This document shows positions 1-10,678 of a DNA stretch of 64,000 nucleotides, piece after piece; positions within the stretch are counted from its first letter, which is position 1; every line of letters starts with the position of its first letter. The notes beneath the pieces were generated by a model, which saw only the letters and a list, made by a program, of their open reading frames with translations, was not told where the DNA came from and did no database searches. A program made the position numbers and the translations under genes. Origin of the DNA: Siphonodentalium dalli (taxonomy: Eukaryota > Mollusca > Scaphopoda > Gadilida > Siphonodentaliidae); NCBI GenBank assembly GCA_032622095.1, contig CP136063.1, positions 10,023,814 to 10,087,813 of the forward strand, written 5' to 3'.

Positions 1-60
1 GATTAAAGACGTGTTCAGGCTTCCAGACCCCAAATTACAACAACAACGCGTTTTATTTGC
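1..60 (-). repeat. Inverted copy of the GTTGTTGTTGTAA repeat found at 3.3-3.7 kb
   Basis: Read on the - strand these bases give an AATAAAA stretch, GTTGTTGTTGTAA, then TGGGGTCTGGAAGCCTGAAC. The same order occurs on the + strand at about 3,680-3,735. The two inverted copies bracket the ~190-bp satellite, so together they may be the ends of one element of about 3.7 kb. The left end is cut by the window edge, so this cannot be settled here. Confidence 0.55.
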
Positions 61-639
61 TATTGCATACAATAAGTGTCGCATATCAATCAACCAATCA
101 ATAGTTTATTCTCAAAAAACCAATAATGGTATTCAGAGATTACAATAATTGGACAGCTGGAGAACCCAGCATGTCCGACGTATAGATGCACAAGTACTCC
201 ATTCCCGTTTAAGATTGAAATGCAGTAGTTTGAACTTTGGCCAATTGAGTACAGGTAATCACATTAAAACGTCCTCTCTCTGTCATTGTGGCAAATAGAA
301 AAAGCTTATTATTACTTTTTGGAATACAGTGGTTTTTATGTACAGCAACTCAGTCAGTGCGAAAATATTAAAATAGTTGACGGGGTTCAGACATTTATCT
401 CGAAAACAAAGCGATTTCCATAATTCTGTCATTTGTTAAAACTTCGTGAAAAGCATTGAAACCCTGCAATCTCATGGCGACGGGCGTATCAATGACGAAA
501 ACAACATTATCTGTGTAGCATTGCGTCCAATCAGCTCCAGCGAAACTATGTGTATATCATTGTATCCAATCAGTTCCAACTGGATTACATCCTAATTTTC
601 CCCAAACAATCTCCCTCCCAGATAAATTGTTTACCTCCG

Positions 640-3240
640 GATAGAACTACCACCTACTTATATATCGCATAGTTTCGGCCACAATATATGTTGATATTGA
701 ATTCATAATCCCTTCAGTACATGATGTGTTCAAGACCTCAAATGGGGTAGGGGTACATACAACAGTGAACATTTGCCAGCCGCTTGTTGTGGAGTGCCAC
801 ATGATGCAGACTATAGGGAACCAACACATATTTATATTCTGATAAAAACTAACCTTCGGTCAAGCCCTCAATTAATATTGGGGGGTCATATCATTTCACC
901 ATGTGGTGTCTTCCAAGACTTCAAATAAAGTAGGGGTCCTCACAATTTTGCCTTTCTTATTTTCCAGTCACTTTTTGTTAAGTGCTCATTCTTTCTGAAC
1001 CCAAATCCATCTATTTACATTGTTTACGTCCTTGTATAATTAACTCGCCATTGTCCATACACGCAGTCAATGGTGATATCGTTCCAATCCGTGGTGTGTT
1101 CTAGTCTTCAAATTGGGAAAGGGGTAATACAAACATTGAAAAATCGCATTATTTATTTTTCAGTCGCTTTTTGTAAAGTGTCCCTGACTGTCGGCTATTA
1201 ACCAATCTATAACAATTGTGTGTTTCTTTATAGAATAGCCATGTGTCCATATTGTCGTTTGACCATGAGGGCACATCCATTCAGTTCGTGGTAGGTTCAG
1301 TGGTTTACATGGGGTAGGGGTCCCTTTAAATTTCGCCTTCATCGTTTGCCATCTGCTTTGTGTAAGGTGCCACGGTGTTCTCGCGAACGGCGGGCTCGCG
1401 AGACCATTGCCATTCGGCCACAATCTCGGGTAATATGGATAGCTTATGCTTGAGCTAGTGTTGTGTTCAAGACTTCAGATAGGGATGGAGTCCCCTGAGA
1501 GTAAAATTTAGCCCTTTCATTTGCTAACCATTTGTTGTAAAGTGCCATAGGCTATCGCGAACCATCTCATCCATAACATATTCGTATTGCCAGGTAATAA
1601 TCCCATTTGTTCACAACTTAAGTTAACATTGAGAGCATATCATTTTGTTAAGACTTCAAGTTGGATAGTGGGGTCCTCAAGACATAGAAAATTCGCCTTC
1701 TTGTTTTCCAGCCGCTTTTTGTAAAGTGTTCCAGGATTTTGAGGGAACCAAGTCACCCATATATCAATTAATAATATTCCATGACAGCAATACCTTTCGA
1801 TCACACACTCAGCTAAGTATGAGAGAATATAACTTCAGTTCATGCTCTCATCAAGATATCAAATGGGTTAATGGGGTCCCTCCCAAAACAGTGAGTATTC
1901 GCCTTTCTCGTTCATCAACAACTTTTTGTAAAGTGACCCAGACATTCAAGACCCTGGTATACTATACTCTTTATATAGCGTCCATTTCTCTACACACGCA
2001 GTTAATAATGGGAGCACAGCCTTTCGGTTCATTGTGTGTCCCAATATTGTAAATGGGGCAGTGTGGCCTAACACATTACATTTCGTATTTGCCAGCCGCC
2101 TTTTGTAAAGTGTTCCAGGATTTCGAGAACAAAACCACCCATACAAATTGTAAATAATACATGAGAGCATATAGATTCGGTTCAGTGTGTGCTAAAGAGT
2201 TTAGAAGGGTTATGGGTACCCAAAACAGTGAGATTTGGCCTTCTCTTTGCTAGCCACTTTTTGTAAAGTGCCCAGACATTGGGAAGCCAGCCAACCCACA
2301 CATCGTGCAATGAAGAGGTATATTTCATGAATTACATACCATTTGTCCACACCCCAGTTAATATTGAGAACATGTCCATCCATTAGTGTGTTTAAGACTT
2401 TAAATGGGGTAGGGTGCTCAAAGAAAATATTCAGCTTTGGTTTTTGCCAGCCGCCTTTTGTAAAGTACCCTAGGGCCTAGGATTTTGGGAACCAAACTAC
2501 CCATATAACATGCATATTCCCTGATAGCACTACCTTTCATTCATACTGTGATTTAATAATAAAAGCATGAATATTCGGCGCATGATGTGTTCAAGAGTTT
2601 AAATGGGCATATAAAGGGGTCCCACAAAACAAAAAAATATTCGCCTTTGGAGTTTGCCATCCGATTTTCGTAAAGTGCTAAAGGCGGGATCCAACAAACC
2701 CATCCATCAACACCATGTATGCGCCCGGATATTACTATATTTGCCCACATCCTCAGTTAATATTTACAGCAATCATTTCAGTTCGTGAAATACTTCAATT
2801 GTGTAGGGGGTGCCTAAAACAGCAAATTCGTCTTTCTTATTTATCAGCCACTTTGTGTAAAGCGACACATGCACAACCCATCCATACAACTTATGTATTC
2901 TCTGATAGAACTACATTCCCGTCACACTCTCGGTTAATATAGAGAATTAGAGATCATATAGCTTAATTTCGAATTGCGTTGAAGCCTTTAAATTGGGTAG
3001 AGTGTTCTTGAAAAATATAGCAAATTCGCCCTTCATATTTGCCAAGCATAGTGCCACACTGTTTCGGGAACAAACCCATCCATAAACATGGTATATTTCC
3101 TTATGTAATTGTCCTTTATAATTACATGATTCTTAATACTGAGATCATATTTCAGTTCGTGGTGTGTTCAGGACGTAAAATAGGGCGGAGAGCCATAATG
3201 ATTTTGTTCTGTATGATTATGTTAGTCTATATTATGTGTC
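640..3240 (+). repeat. Diverged ~190-bp tandem satellite, about 13 copies
   Basis: A recognisable unit recurs: a G-rich 'AAATGGGGTAGGGGT' part, then 'TTCGCCTTT', 'GCCAGCCGCTTTTTGTAAAG', 'GGGAACCAA', a 'CCCATCCATA' part and 'TCAGTTAATATTGAGA'. The TGTAAAGTG-like anchor lies near 787, 985, 1176, 1362, 1533, 1720, 1927, 2102, 2262, 2456, 2668, 2856 and 3048, giving spacings of 160-212 bp. Copies are well diverged, so the array is old. Short open frames inside it are not conserved from copy to copy and are not genes. Confidence 0.8.
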
Positions 3241-3304
3241 GTTTAGAACAAATACTTCAGTTGCTCAAAGTCGATATGTGTTAACATAAAATTACATGTC
3301 ATAA

Positions 3305-4040
3305 ATAAAATATTGTGTTGTTGTTGTTGTAACTGGGGGTTTAATTGGAAACCTGAGGTCATCTAAAACCAGGCTCGCTGTGTCTACGGGTCAGGTTATC
3401 ATCACACGAATAATGATTAGATGCTCATTAGAATAATTTAGGAAGGTCTGTCTTGTTATCATAAATATGTAGTTTTTCTACCAAATCGCGTCCGGGGGAG
3501 CGGTACCTAATTCCAATATCTTGAAAACCGTTGAAAATTTCTGTCAAATTCTTTCTACTTGTGATGTCCAGATAACTACTGAGCCATATGAATTATATAG
3601 TTGGTCACGTATTGTTTATAACAAAGGTTTTAGTACTTAACATCGATGTTAATGCATGCAAAATTAACTGTTATCAATAAAATAATTGTTGTTGTTGTAA
3701 CTGGGGGTCTGAAAGCCTGAACACATCTGTAATCGATTAAACGGCATCTCTGGACAACACTTTCATTACAAGATTTATACTGGGTCCCATTCAGATCAAT
3801 TCAAAAATGTTTGTAATGTCATTATGTAATGTAATGTATTTTTTCGACCAAAAACGTGTTTGGGGGAGGGGTAGCTAAAATCCAATATCTTGCAAACCGT
3901 TCAAAATTTTTGTTAACTTCTTTCTTCATATGCTTGACAGATAACTACTACACCATATGGACTAAACATTTCAATATTATTGCAATATCCGTTTGAATGA
4001 TAATGTTCGAAAAATATAATATTTTTGAAAAAGAGCGATT
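3305..4040 (+). repeat. Tandem duplication, ~363-bp unit, two copies
   Basis: The GTTGTTGTTGTAACTGGGGG module at about 3,318 recurs at about 3,681. A second landmark, a 'CCAATATCTTG.AAACCGTT' stretch followed by 'CAGATAACTACT', occurs near 3,510 and again near 3,875. The offset is 362-364 bp at both landmarks, so this is one duplicated unit. No open frame is shared. Confidence 0.75.
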
Positions 4041-4547
4041 TTTCAACAAAAAATAAATGTTTCGGCTCCAAATGGCACGAAAATCAAAATTAACCAACAC
4101 TTCTTGCATATCAGGTACATATATGGTATGCTGTAGTCATTTTAACGCCTACAATGTGGTCCAATAACTTAGGACATAGCCGCAGGGCTCACTTGACCAA
4201 AATCGTTAATTTCTGGGAAAAGTCACTGGTGGGTATCGTTCATCGTCGATTTAGGAATAGCCACCACCAATTCCGTTATTTTTCACTATCATTTTCGTCT
4301 ACAGTATATATTTCTCCTTCAAAAAAAGTTGGTTTTAACTTGTTCTACCGTGGGTAGGGGTACCCGACCACTTTTGGCGTTTGGCCGCTGTACTAGGTGG
4401 TTATTGTTATGTTAACGGAATTCTGAGTTGGTCATTCCAAAACCAATATATTTTTATATTCTATAATTACATTGATGGGTATAATATATATGATCTTGAG
4501 CGCGTTACCATTCCTGACATTGGTTTTCTTGTAATATGGTTATCCAG
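4041..4547. other. Intron or intergenic DNA upstream of the chitin-binding exon
   Basis: No coding signal is seen. The stretch is AT-rich and ends in the splice acceptor TATCCAG (AG at 4,546-4,547). An earlier exon of the chitin-binding gene must lie outside the recognisable sequence or upstream of the window. Confidence 0.4.
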
Positions 4548-4754
4548 ATATTCAGCGCAAATTTGTAGATTGTATCACCGATTGTACTGGCGTTGCTGAC
4601 GGACACTACCAGGACTGCTCTACATGTGAGAAATTCGTCCAGTGTAGTCATGGTTACACGCACAGCATGTGGTGTGCCTTGGGTTTGGAAGGTCATCCTC
4701 TACATTGGGACGATACACTTAAGGCGTGCGACCATTCGTCCACAACATGTCCAT
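4548..4754 (+). CDS. Chitin-binding peritrophin-A (CBM14) domain exon
   Basis: An internal exon encodes a cysteine-rich chitin-binding domain. The readable protein runs from VDCITDCTG through ADGHYQDCSTCEKFVQCS, MWCALGLEGHPLHWDD and ends KACDHSSTTCP. This matches the CBM14 pattern: about six cysteines, an aromatic-rich core and a final CDHP/S-like motif before C. Proteins of this family bind chitin outside the cell, in peritrophic membrane, shell matrix or mucus. The acceptor is TATCCAG at 4,541-4,547 and the donor GTGAGT at 4,755. The exon is 207 bp, a multiple of three with phase 1 at both ends, as expected for a shuffled domain exon. A paralogous, damaged exon follows at 6,567. No signal peptide or other exon is visible, so full gene structure is unknown. 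Confidence 0.8.
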
Positions 4755-4916
4755 GTGAGTTACATAACTGCCGACGATTCCAGTGATATTTTGTATTTTT
4801 ATGGCAAACTTACACTTATACTTATATTCAACAACTACTTACTCATGTACATGTGCATGTACTCAAAATTTCAAAAGTAACCCTTTCGATAACACGCGCA
4901 CTGCATGAAAACTGGA

Positions 4917-5262
4917 ATTTATTCATTGCATAAATTCCGGATAAATGTGCATAAATCTGGATAAATCAGAAATTTATTCACTGAATAAATGTGCATAAAT
5001 CCGGAAATGTATGCACATTTATTCACAATTTATTCATGAATAAAGGCCGACATTTATACACAATTTATTCACTGAATAAACCCACGTTTATTCAACATAA
5101 TAAACTCGGCATTTATTCGTACGTTTATGAACATTTATTATCGACCTGTTTATGCATAAATGCAAATTTATTCACTGAATAAAGCTGCATAAATATACAT
5201 ATAGCTACATTTATTCTGGTTATAAACTCCAGTTTATGCACATTTATACCCCGTATAAATTA
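4917..5262. repeat. Cluster of short palindromic words (TTTATTCA / TGAATAAA)
   Basis: About 350 bp in the intron after the chitin-binding exon are built almost entirely from TTTATTC, GAATAAA, TGCATAAA and TTTATGCA words. The 17-bp word TTTATTCACTGAATAAA occurs exactly at 4,973, 5,064 and 5,167, and half-words alternate in both orientations between them. Every word is self-complementary or has its complement nearby, so many alternative small hairpins are possible. Spacing is irregular, so this is not a simple tandem repeat. Confidence 0.75.
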
Positions 5263-6179
5263 TTTGGATTTGAACATATATATCCATATATATTTGTGAA
5301 ATCTACTTTATGGTGACATTTGGCTTGTAACCAGCATATGATGCGACACGGATGTGTATATCTAACTATACATATACACATGTGTCGCCCGGATTCTGGT
5401 ATCTCCATGTGCATGTAGTAATTTGCCAACAAAATGCTGCCATATTGTTGGTTATACCAGTCACAAATATAATATGAACTACTTCGACATGGCACTTGCC
5501 GTCATCAATTTTCGTAGTTTCTGCCATAAAGAATAAACATTAAATAATTAAATGATCGCATGGGAAATAAGTATAAACGATAACATATTAAAACTAAAAT
5601 AAGAATTGTAATGTACGGCATTTTTTATTTGTGGAATCACTCTCACAAAACCACATTTTCACGAGATAGAATAACCTTATTCCGACGTCTCTGTATAATC
5701 AAATATTAATTTTGACATGTGTCGATCACGCTGCGAATTGAAAGGGAATTTAAAAATGAAATGATGTGGCGATCATGTTCTAACCCAAGCAAATATATCA
5801 CTACCAATACCCCTCCACACCCACCCACACACGAACACCCCATCCTACCACATTGGTCCCTACTGTGTGCATGGCTACATTACAGTCCACAGCGTTAATC
5901 GACCATTGCAAATATGCCTTCTAGTTTAGACAGAAAATGCGAAACCAGAAAACAAACGTATTTGTATATAAACTCGCCTTATAATTAAGAGTACCCACCT
6001 AATTCACGCACGTCTTCGCAGCAGTTGTGTTGGCAGACAAAGAAATCGGTGTCGGCAGTTAGCTTCTGTTATACGATATGTCTCACATATCCACATGTTA
6101 GTAATTAAATTATGGGCCAAGACTTAAAACCGCTGTTGGTTACAGTAATGAGCGAAAATAATGCGACATTTGTGCGAGA
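5263..6179. other. Non-coding stretch, probable intron
   Basis: No gene, splice-consistent exon or repeat family is recognised. A short CA/CCA-rich patch lies near 5,810-5,850. It lies between two exons of the same domain family and is probably intronic. Confidence 0.4.
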
Positions 6180-6310
6180 TTTAAAAATATAAATGCGAGA
6201 TTTATATTTTTGTATAAAGACGAATTTAATATGCATAAATGCATGCATAAATTTAGGGTCCTAAATTTATGCGACATTTATATTTTATAAATCTCGCTTT
6301 TCATGCAGTG
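6180..6310. repeat. Second palindromic-word cluster (ATTTATGC / GCATAAAT)
   Basis: The stretch alternates AAATGCGAGATTTA, TGCATAAATGCATGCATAAA and TTTAGGGTCCTAAATTTATG, followed by TTTATAAATCTCGC. The first and last parts (GCGAGATTTA and TAAATCTCGC) are inverted copies, so the whole can fold into a stem of about 120 bp with an AT-rich middle. It lies in the same intron as the larger cluster at 4.9-5.3 kb. Confidence 0.6.
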
Positions 6311-6566
6311 GCGGCCTTTGCTTACGTTCCTAATTTCTAAATTTGTAAAACCCAACTATGTACCACGTCCCTGTATTTTACTGAAACTACCGGTATGGGA
6401 CAATCATGATACTTTAAAGTTTTAACTTCATACGTATAATTATTCCCTATATGATGGTGTGTGATTCCACAATACTGGTACGCATACGCTTGTATTATTG
6501 TATACTTATGTTTTCTAAATTTCAAAACACCAAGCATACTTCTGTTGTGCTCCTTTTTTCACTTAG

Positions 6567-6779
6567 CTTACAACTAAAATGTCCAAGTGGCGCTTCGGAA
6601 TGTGTATCTAGATGTTATACACATTTGTACATGTTACCCCTGTAATCTGCAGTGTCCCAACCCCAGGATCCCTATATGTTTACAACACATGTGGTGTGCC
6701 TGGGGTTTGGAAGGGCATCCTCTGTATGAAGGCGAAACGCTAAATACGTGCGACCATCCGTCCATGTGTCCATGTTCAT
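6567..6779 (+). pseudogene. Damaged second chitin-binding (CBM14-like) exon
   Basis: The C-terminal half is clearly homologous to the 4,548-4,754 exon: HMWCAWGLEGHPLYEG, LNTCDHPSMCPC. The donor GTAAGT at 6,780 is in the same phase 1, and with the acceptor TTCACTTAG (6,558-6,566) the exon is 213 bp, again a symmetric phase 1-1 exon. In that frame there is a TAA at 6,575-6,577 near the start, and the N-terminal half no longer aligns (CTCYPCNLQC in place of CSTCEKFVQC). It is therefore a decayed tandem duplicate, or an exon using another acceptor inside. A MITE begins about 30 bp into the following intron. Confidence 0.6.
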
Positions 6780-6805
6780 GTAAGTTAATAATAGAGTTGT
6801 TTGGA

Positions 6806-7090
6806 TGGAAGGTGGATTATCTCTTTGTAAACATGTATTATATAGTTACTGGATATACAATATTTTAAATGAATCGAAGATTCCTGTCCGGAGATACACA
6901 CATGTATTATATAGTTACTGGAGGACTCCTGTCCGGAGATACACACATGTATGTGTAATGCTACCGTCACTATCATATTATGGATAATGATTACAAAATT
7001 ACACAATAAAATTGTCGTCTCTGTTAACAGCAACAAATATTGTTAGCTAAACAACCACACATTTTTGGGCCAGAAAATATTTGAAATAAA
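6806..7090 (+). mobile_element. MITE-like repeat, family M, copy 1
   Basis: It opens with GGTGGATTATCTCTTTGTAA, then TATTATATAGTTACTGG and CCTGTCCGGA. The same opening occurs at 12,400 and, on the other strand, at 63,590. In this copy the part TATTATATAGTTACTGG through CCTGTCCGGAGATACACACA is duplicated in tandem. An inner module ending in GAAATAAAAT is present inverted relative to the 12.4-kb copy. No open frame is present. Confidence 0.65.
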
Positions 7091-7114
7091 ATCAACATTA
7101 ATCGATAGATAGAG

Positions 7115-7432
7115 GATCTCAAATGAGTTAGTATTTTATATCGAATTTATCAACCGAGTTCACTAAATTCGATTGGAGCCGAGGTTTACCGAGGCTCAAA
7201 TAGAATTTAGTGGACGAGGTTGATAAATTAGTTATAAAATAGAAACCTTTTATCACATGATCTTATGATAGCTAAAATTTTATCGAAAAGAACAGTTATT
7301 AACTGCAGTCAGCAAACTTTGTCCCAATGAGCAGAGTCACGTCATTGCACGCGACGATATTACACGTGTATGATGCGCTCGAGTATTACATAGGAACATA
7401 GTGCTAATCATGTGATAAAAACATTTTCGAAC
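7115..7432 (+). mobile_element. Foldback element with GAG-mismatch hairpin, copy A
   Basis: The first half (7,131-7,252) is a hairpin. The left arm has AATTTATCAACCGAGTTCAC and the right arm GTGGACGAGGTTGATAAATT; the inner parts are GAGCCGAGG and CCGAGGCTC. At both places the top strand carries CGAG in each arm, so this triplet cannot pair. The second half is bounded by TTTTATCACATGAT (7,248) and ATCATGTGATAAAA, a terminal inverted repeat. A copy about 90% alike lies at 53,215-53,560. No transposase frame is present. Confidence 0.7.
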
Positions 7433-8485
7433 ATAAGTCTTCGATTCATATGTAGTATATTATGCCCCGGTAACATTTTAGCACACATTTACAAAGCTAT
7501 AATCCAACTTTAACTCGTTCTTCATTGTGGGCTCGTGTATTTCTTCATGTTATTTATTTTCTTGTATCTTATTAGTTTTTAATAGACATCTGAATTGCAA
7601 GGGCAAATCACTTTCCCAAAAATCACTATTTATAATATGATAGTGTCTATAGCATTATATATACATGTGCGCTAAATGTTGGCGTTTTATTTACAGAACA
7701 ATAGGTGTGACAGAAGGCTATGGTTCACAGACAAGAGACACTTATATAAATAAAAACGATAATCCAGATATGACTCATTTACTGTCATGACAGATACGAG
7801 ACAACATGGGACCGCTGACTTAAATACGTGCAACGGCAAACGTGGCACATACCGCATTTTTTGGCTTTGCACTAAGTCCAGTGCTGACCAACGACATCAC
7901 TGACAAAGACTAGAATATAATTGCGATAGATTATAATAGAATTGCAATAAAATTGCACAAACGCCACGGAAGGTAACAGTGATGACCCCGCTATTTGGTG
8001 CGTCAGCTGTGATGTCGACGCGTCCATATGTCCGTTGGACTCAAATGATTGGTAATCAATTCATTCTTGACGCTACAGTCAGAAATATGTCAGACTAAGA
8101 TAAACGGCGAGTCAAATACGACACCAAAGAAGTGATTAATTTATTATCCCAACATCAGGGGTATCAATTTCACACCACATATGTCGCATTTATCGTCACG
8201 TGACCCAACCAACTTATGTCAGCTGTATAAGACTGGGCACTAAAGCCATTGGACACGCCTTAAAGCGTGAGTGACGGCTGAACTGCCACGTGCTGGCTAT
8301 ATACTATCACAACTCAAAATATCAGAACTTTTATCTTATAGTGACCAGGCACTCTTCAGAGCGGCGGAGATTAACCAGTTTAAACTGGTTAGAATATAGG
8401 TCCATCTTAAAGAAGACCCGACATGCAGTCTTCACATCGCCAATGAACGCGGAGTGGTTGAAACTACAAACTACAAACCATCCAA
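7433..8485. other. Non-coding stretch without recognised features
   Basis: No gene or repeat shared with other parts of the window is seen. The open frames are short and have no recognisable similarity. Confidence 0.4.
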
Positions 8486-8660
8486 CAGAATGATTGCATG
8501 AAAATTGCAAATCCAACAATCCCACATGACGTGGCAAAAACTATATACACTGGAATACATGTTAACAGAATGATTGCATAAAATTTGCAAATCCAACAAT
8601 ACCACATGACGTGGCCCAAACTATATACACATGGAATACATGTTAACAGACATATAAAAT
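8486..8660 (+). repeat. Tandem duplication of ~90 bp
   Basis: The words CAGAATGATTGCAT, TTGCAAATCCAACAAT, CCACATGACGTGGC and GGAATACATGTTAACAG occur in the same order at 8,486 and 8,576, an offset of 90 bp. Each unit carries the palindrome CCACATGACGTGG. Two copies only. Confidence 0.8.
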
Positions 8661-8959
8661 GTCGACTTATCTAATTAAATCGCCTGTCCCTGACGAGTAG
8701 TCGGCGAATAAAAATAGACACAGAACACTAGCTTACAGTGACTATCCAAATTCATAGCGTATAGTGTCGGGCACCATGGTACATACGCTACCTCCAGTCA
8801 ATGGCTTTCGGTTGGATGTACATACACCATCTTATATACAAAATTTACATTCCTCGGTGATAGTAATCCTGTTGAATAACTGGTTTAATTACCAGGTATC
8901 CTGTCTGCTTAGAATGTGTGGCGGTTGTTTTGTGGTGATCCGAATATGCTTGGATAAGT

Positions 8960-9440
8960 CACTATACAATTCATGATACAATGCTATATTATAGCTATAC
9001 TATACTTATACAAATATCCCTAAATGGGCACACTACAATTGTATATATACCACCACGAGTATACGCTCTGGTCATAAACTAATAATGCTGTATTATTCTT
9101 ATAGCTAACGATACACGGTAGAAATACACATGACATTTCAAGGACCCGCTTATCATCGGATTTGCGCCAGCCTTGGTGTTAGGATTGACTAATTGAATAA
9201 ACTATATCGAAACAGTAGTTTCCAGTAACAATGCTATATCATTGCTATAGCTATACATATAAAATACCCCACTGAACGGGCGCACTACAATTGTGCATAT
9301 GACACCATGAGTACACGCTCTGGTCACAAACTAACAATGGTATATTATAGCTAATGAGACACGCTACATATACAGCTATATTATCACTAGTGCTATGCGC
9401 ATTAATATCCCAAATTAATGGGTGCACCTAGATGTGCAGA
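8960..9440 (+). repeat. Direct duplication of ~240 bp plus a partial third copy
   Basis: The series ACAATGCTATAT, GGGCACACTACAATTGT, ACGCTCTGGTCA.AAACTAA and TATAGCTAA occurs at 8,978-9,110 and again at 9,228-9,355. A weaker third copy (GCTATATTATC to GATGAACTAA) follows at about 9,370-9,475. No coding signal is seen. Confidence 0.65.
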
Positions 9441-9689
9441 TGATCGATGATGTCTGGACAATACTGATGAACTAATTCTCATGCGTTGAAAAAGATACTA
9501 ATGTGGCATTTGTTGAAAATACATATCAAAATGAATTGACATTTTAGTTGTATGGGGAGCTATGTAATAAATATAGAACCGTGTTCGTGTTGGTTTCTGC
9601 AAATGGTTGCCGCAATCGTCGTATCACTCCACCGGCTATCTCGTGCGGTAATCATTTACACAAACAAACCCGAAGACGGTTATATATAT

Positions 9690-9875
9690 GTGATGCTTCA
9701 ACACAGACATCATATAAAGAACTGTCAAAACATGTGTTCAAATAATATGTGATGCTTCATCACAGTCATCATAGTAATACATATCAAAATATATGTCAAC
9801 ATAGATGTAATTTTTCATTACGTACATCATATACAGAACATTGCACATAATTCATATACCAAAGTCGAGTAAGTT
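9690..9875 (+). repeat. Short relative of the 59-bp minisatellite at 33.7 kb
   Basis: Two to three units of GTGATGCTTCAACACAGACA, CATCATA and ATATCAAAACATGTGTT are followed by a terminal module (TTTCATTACGTACATCATA, TTGCACATAATTCATATACC). The same unit and the same terminal module occur in the same order at 33,720-34,165, so both loci are copies of one mobile family that contains an internal tandem array. Confidence 0.6.
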
Positions 9876-9938
9876 CCGTGAAACGATGGTTCCTCGCTTC
9901 GCGGTATGATCGTCGGGTATTTCGAATTGACAATCTTC

Positions 9939-10415
9939 GAGAATAAATGCAGCAACTTTTACGGATTGCCGAAAATACACAAAAGTCGCGAAATCCAAGA
10001 TGCGATAAAAGAACAAAATTCGACTTATGTGAAAATACAGTGCCCAGTTGATCTGAAACTCAGACCTATAATTGCAGGACCATCATGTCCGATGCACATA
10101 CTGAGTAATCGTCTAGACATAATTCTCAAACCACATTGCCGACATATTCCAAGTTCACTTCGCGATAGTGTCGACTTCATCAGAAAATTACCGAAGGAAG
10201 TGCCCGAAACATCCATAATAGCTAGTTTCGATGTTATGGGCTTTTATAGCAATATAGAATACTACCTCGGCATAAAAAGCTATCGAGTATTGATTTGGGA
10301 AAATAACACATTATATTTCAATGGCCAGTACTTCAAATAACTAATAGGTACTTCTATTGGCACAAAAATGGCCCCTACATATGCAAACTTTTTTTCATTA
10401 TATTACACATTATGA
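9939..10415 (+). pseudogene. Penelope-like reverse transcriptase fragment
   Basis: The open frame from about 9,939 to 10,340 contains FYGLPKIHKS, LRPIIAGPSCPMHILSN, IIASFDVMGFYSNI and ENNTLYFNGQYF. After an in-frame TAA the line continues with IGTSIGTKMAPTYANFF up to about 10,415. YGLPKIHK and the SFDV..LYTNIP-like motif are typical of Penelope-like retroelement reverse transcriptases. There is an internal deletion between the SFDV region and ENNTLYF, and the later catalytic DD motif and any GIY-YIG endonuclease are missing, so the copy is dead. Confidence 0.75.
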
Positions 10416-10678
10416 ACAGAACAATATCTGATAACAACGATTGCATATATATAAAGACGGTGGGGGTGTCGACATTCGTACACAACTCACACACACCTTG
10501 CACACACATTGATATATTAAATACATAGTATGCATACATGTATACTCGTATATATATATTTATGACAGTTATATTCAGTCTCAAATTTGTTCATGAACTT
10601 TGGACTTGTTTGCCGAATCTGATATTGTAAAATCGAACTATGTACTATTCAAGATAACTATGTTCCCCGCTAAGTTAG

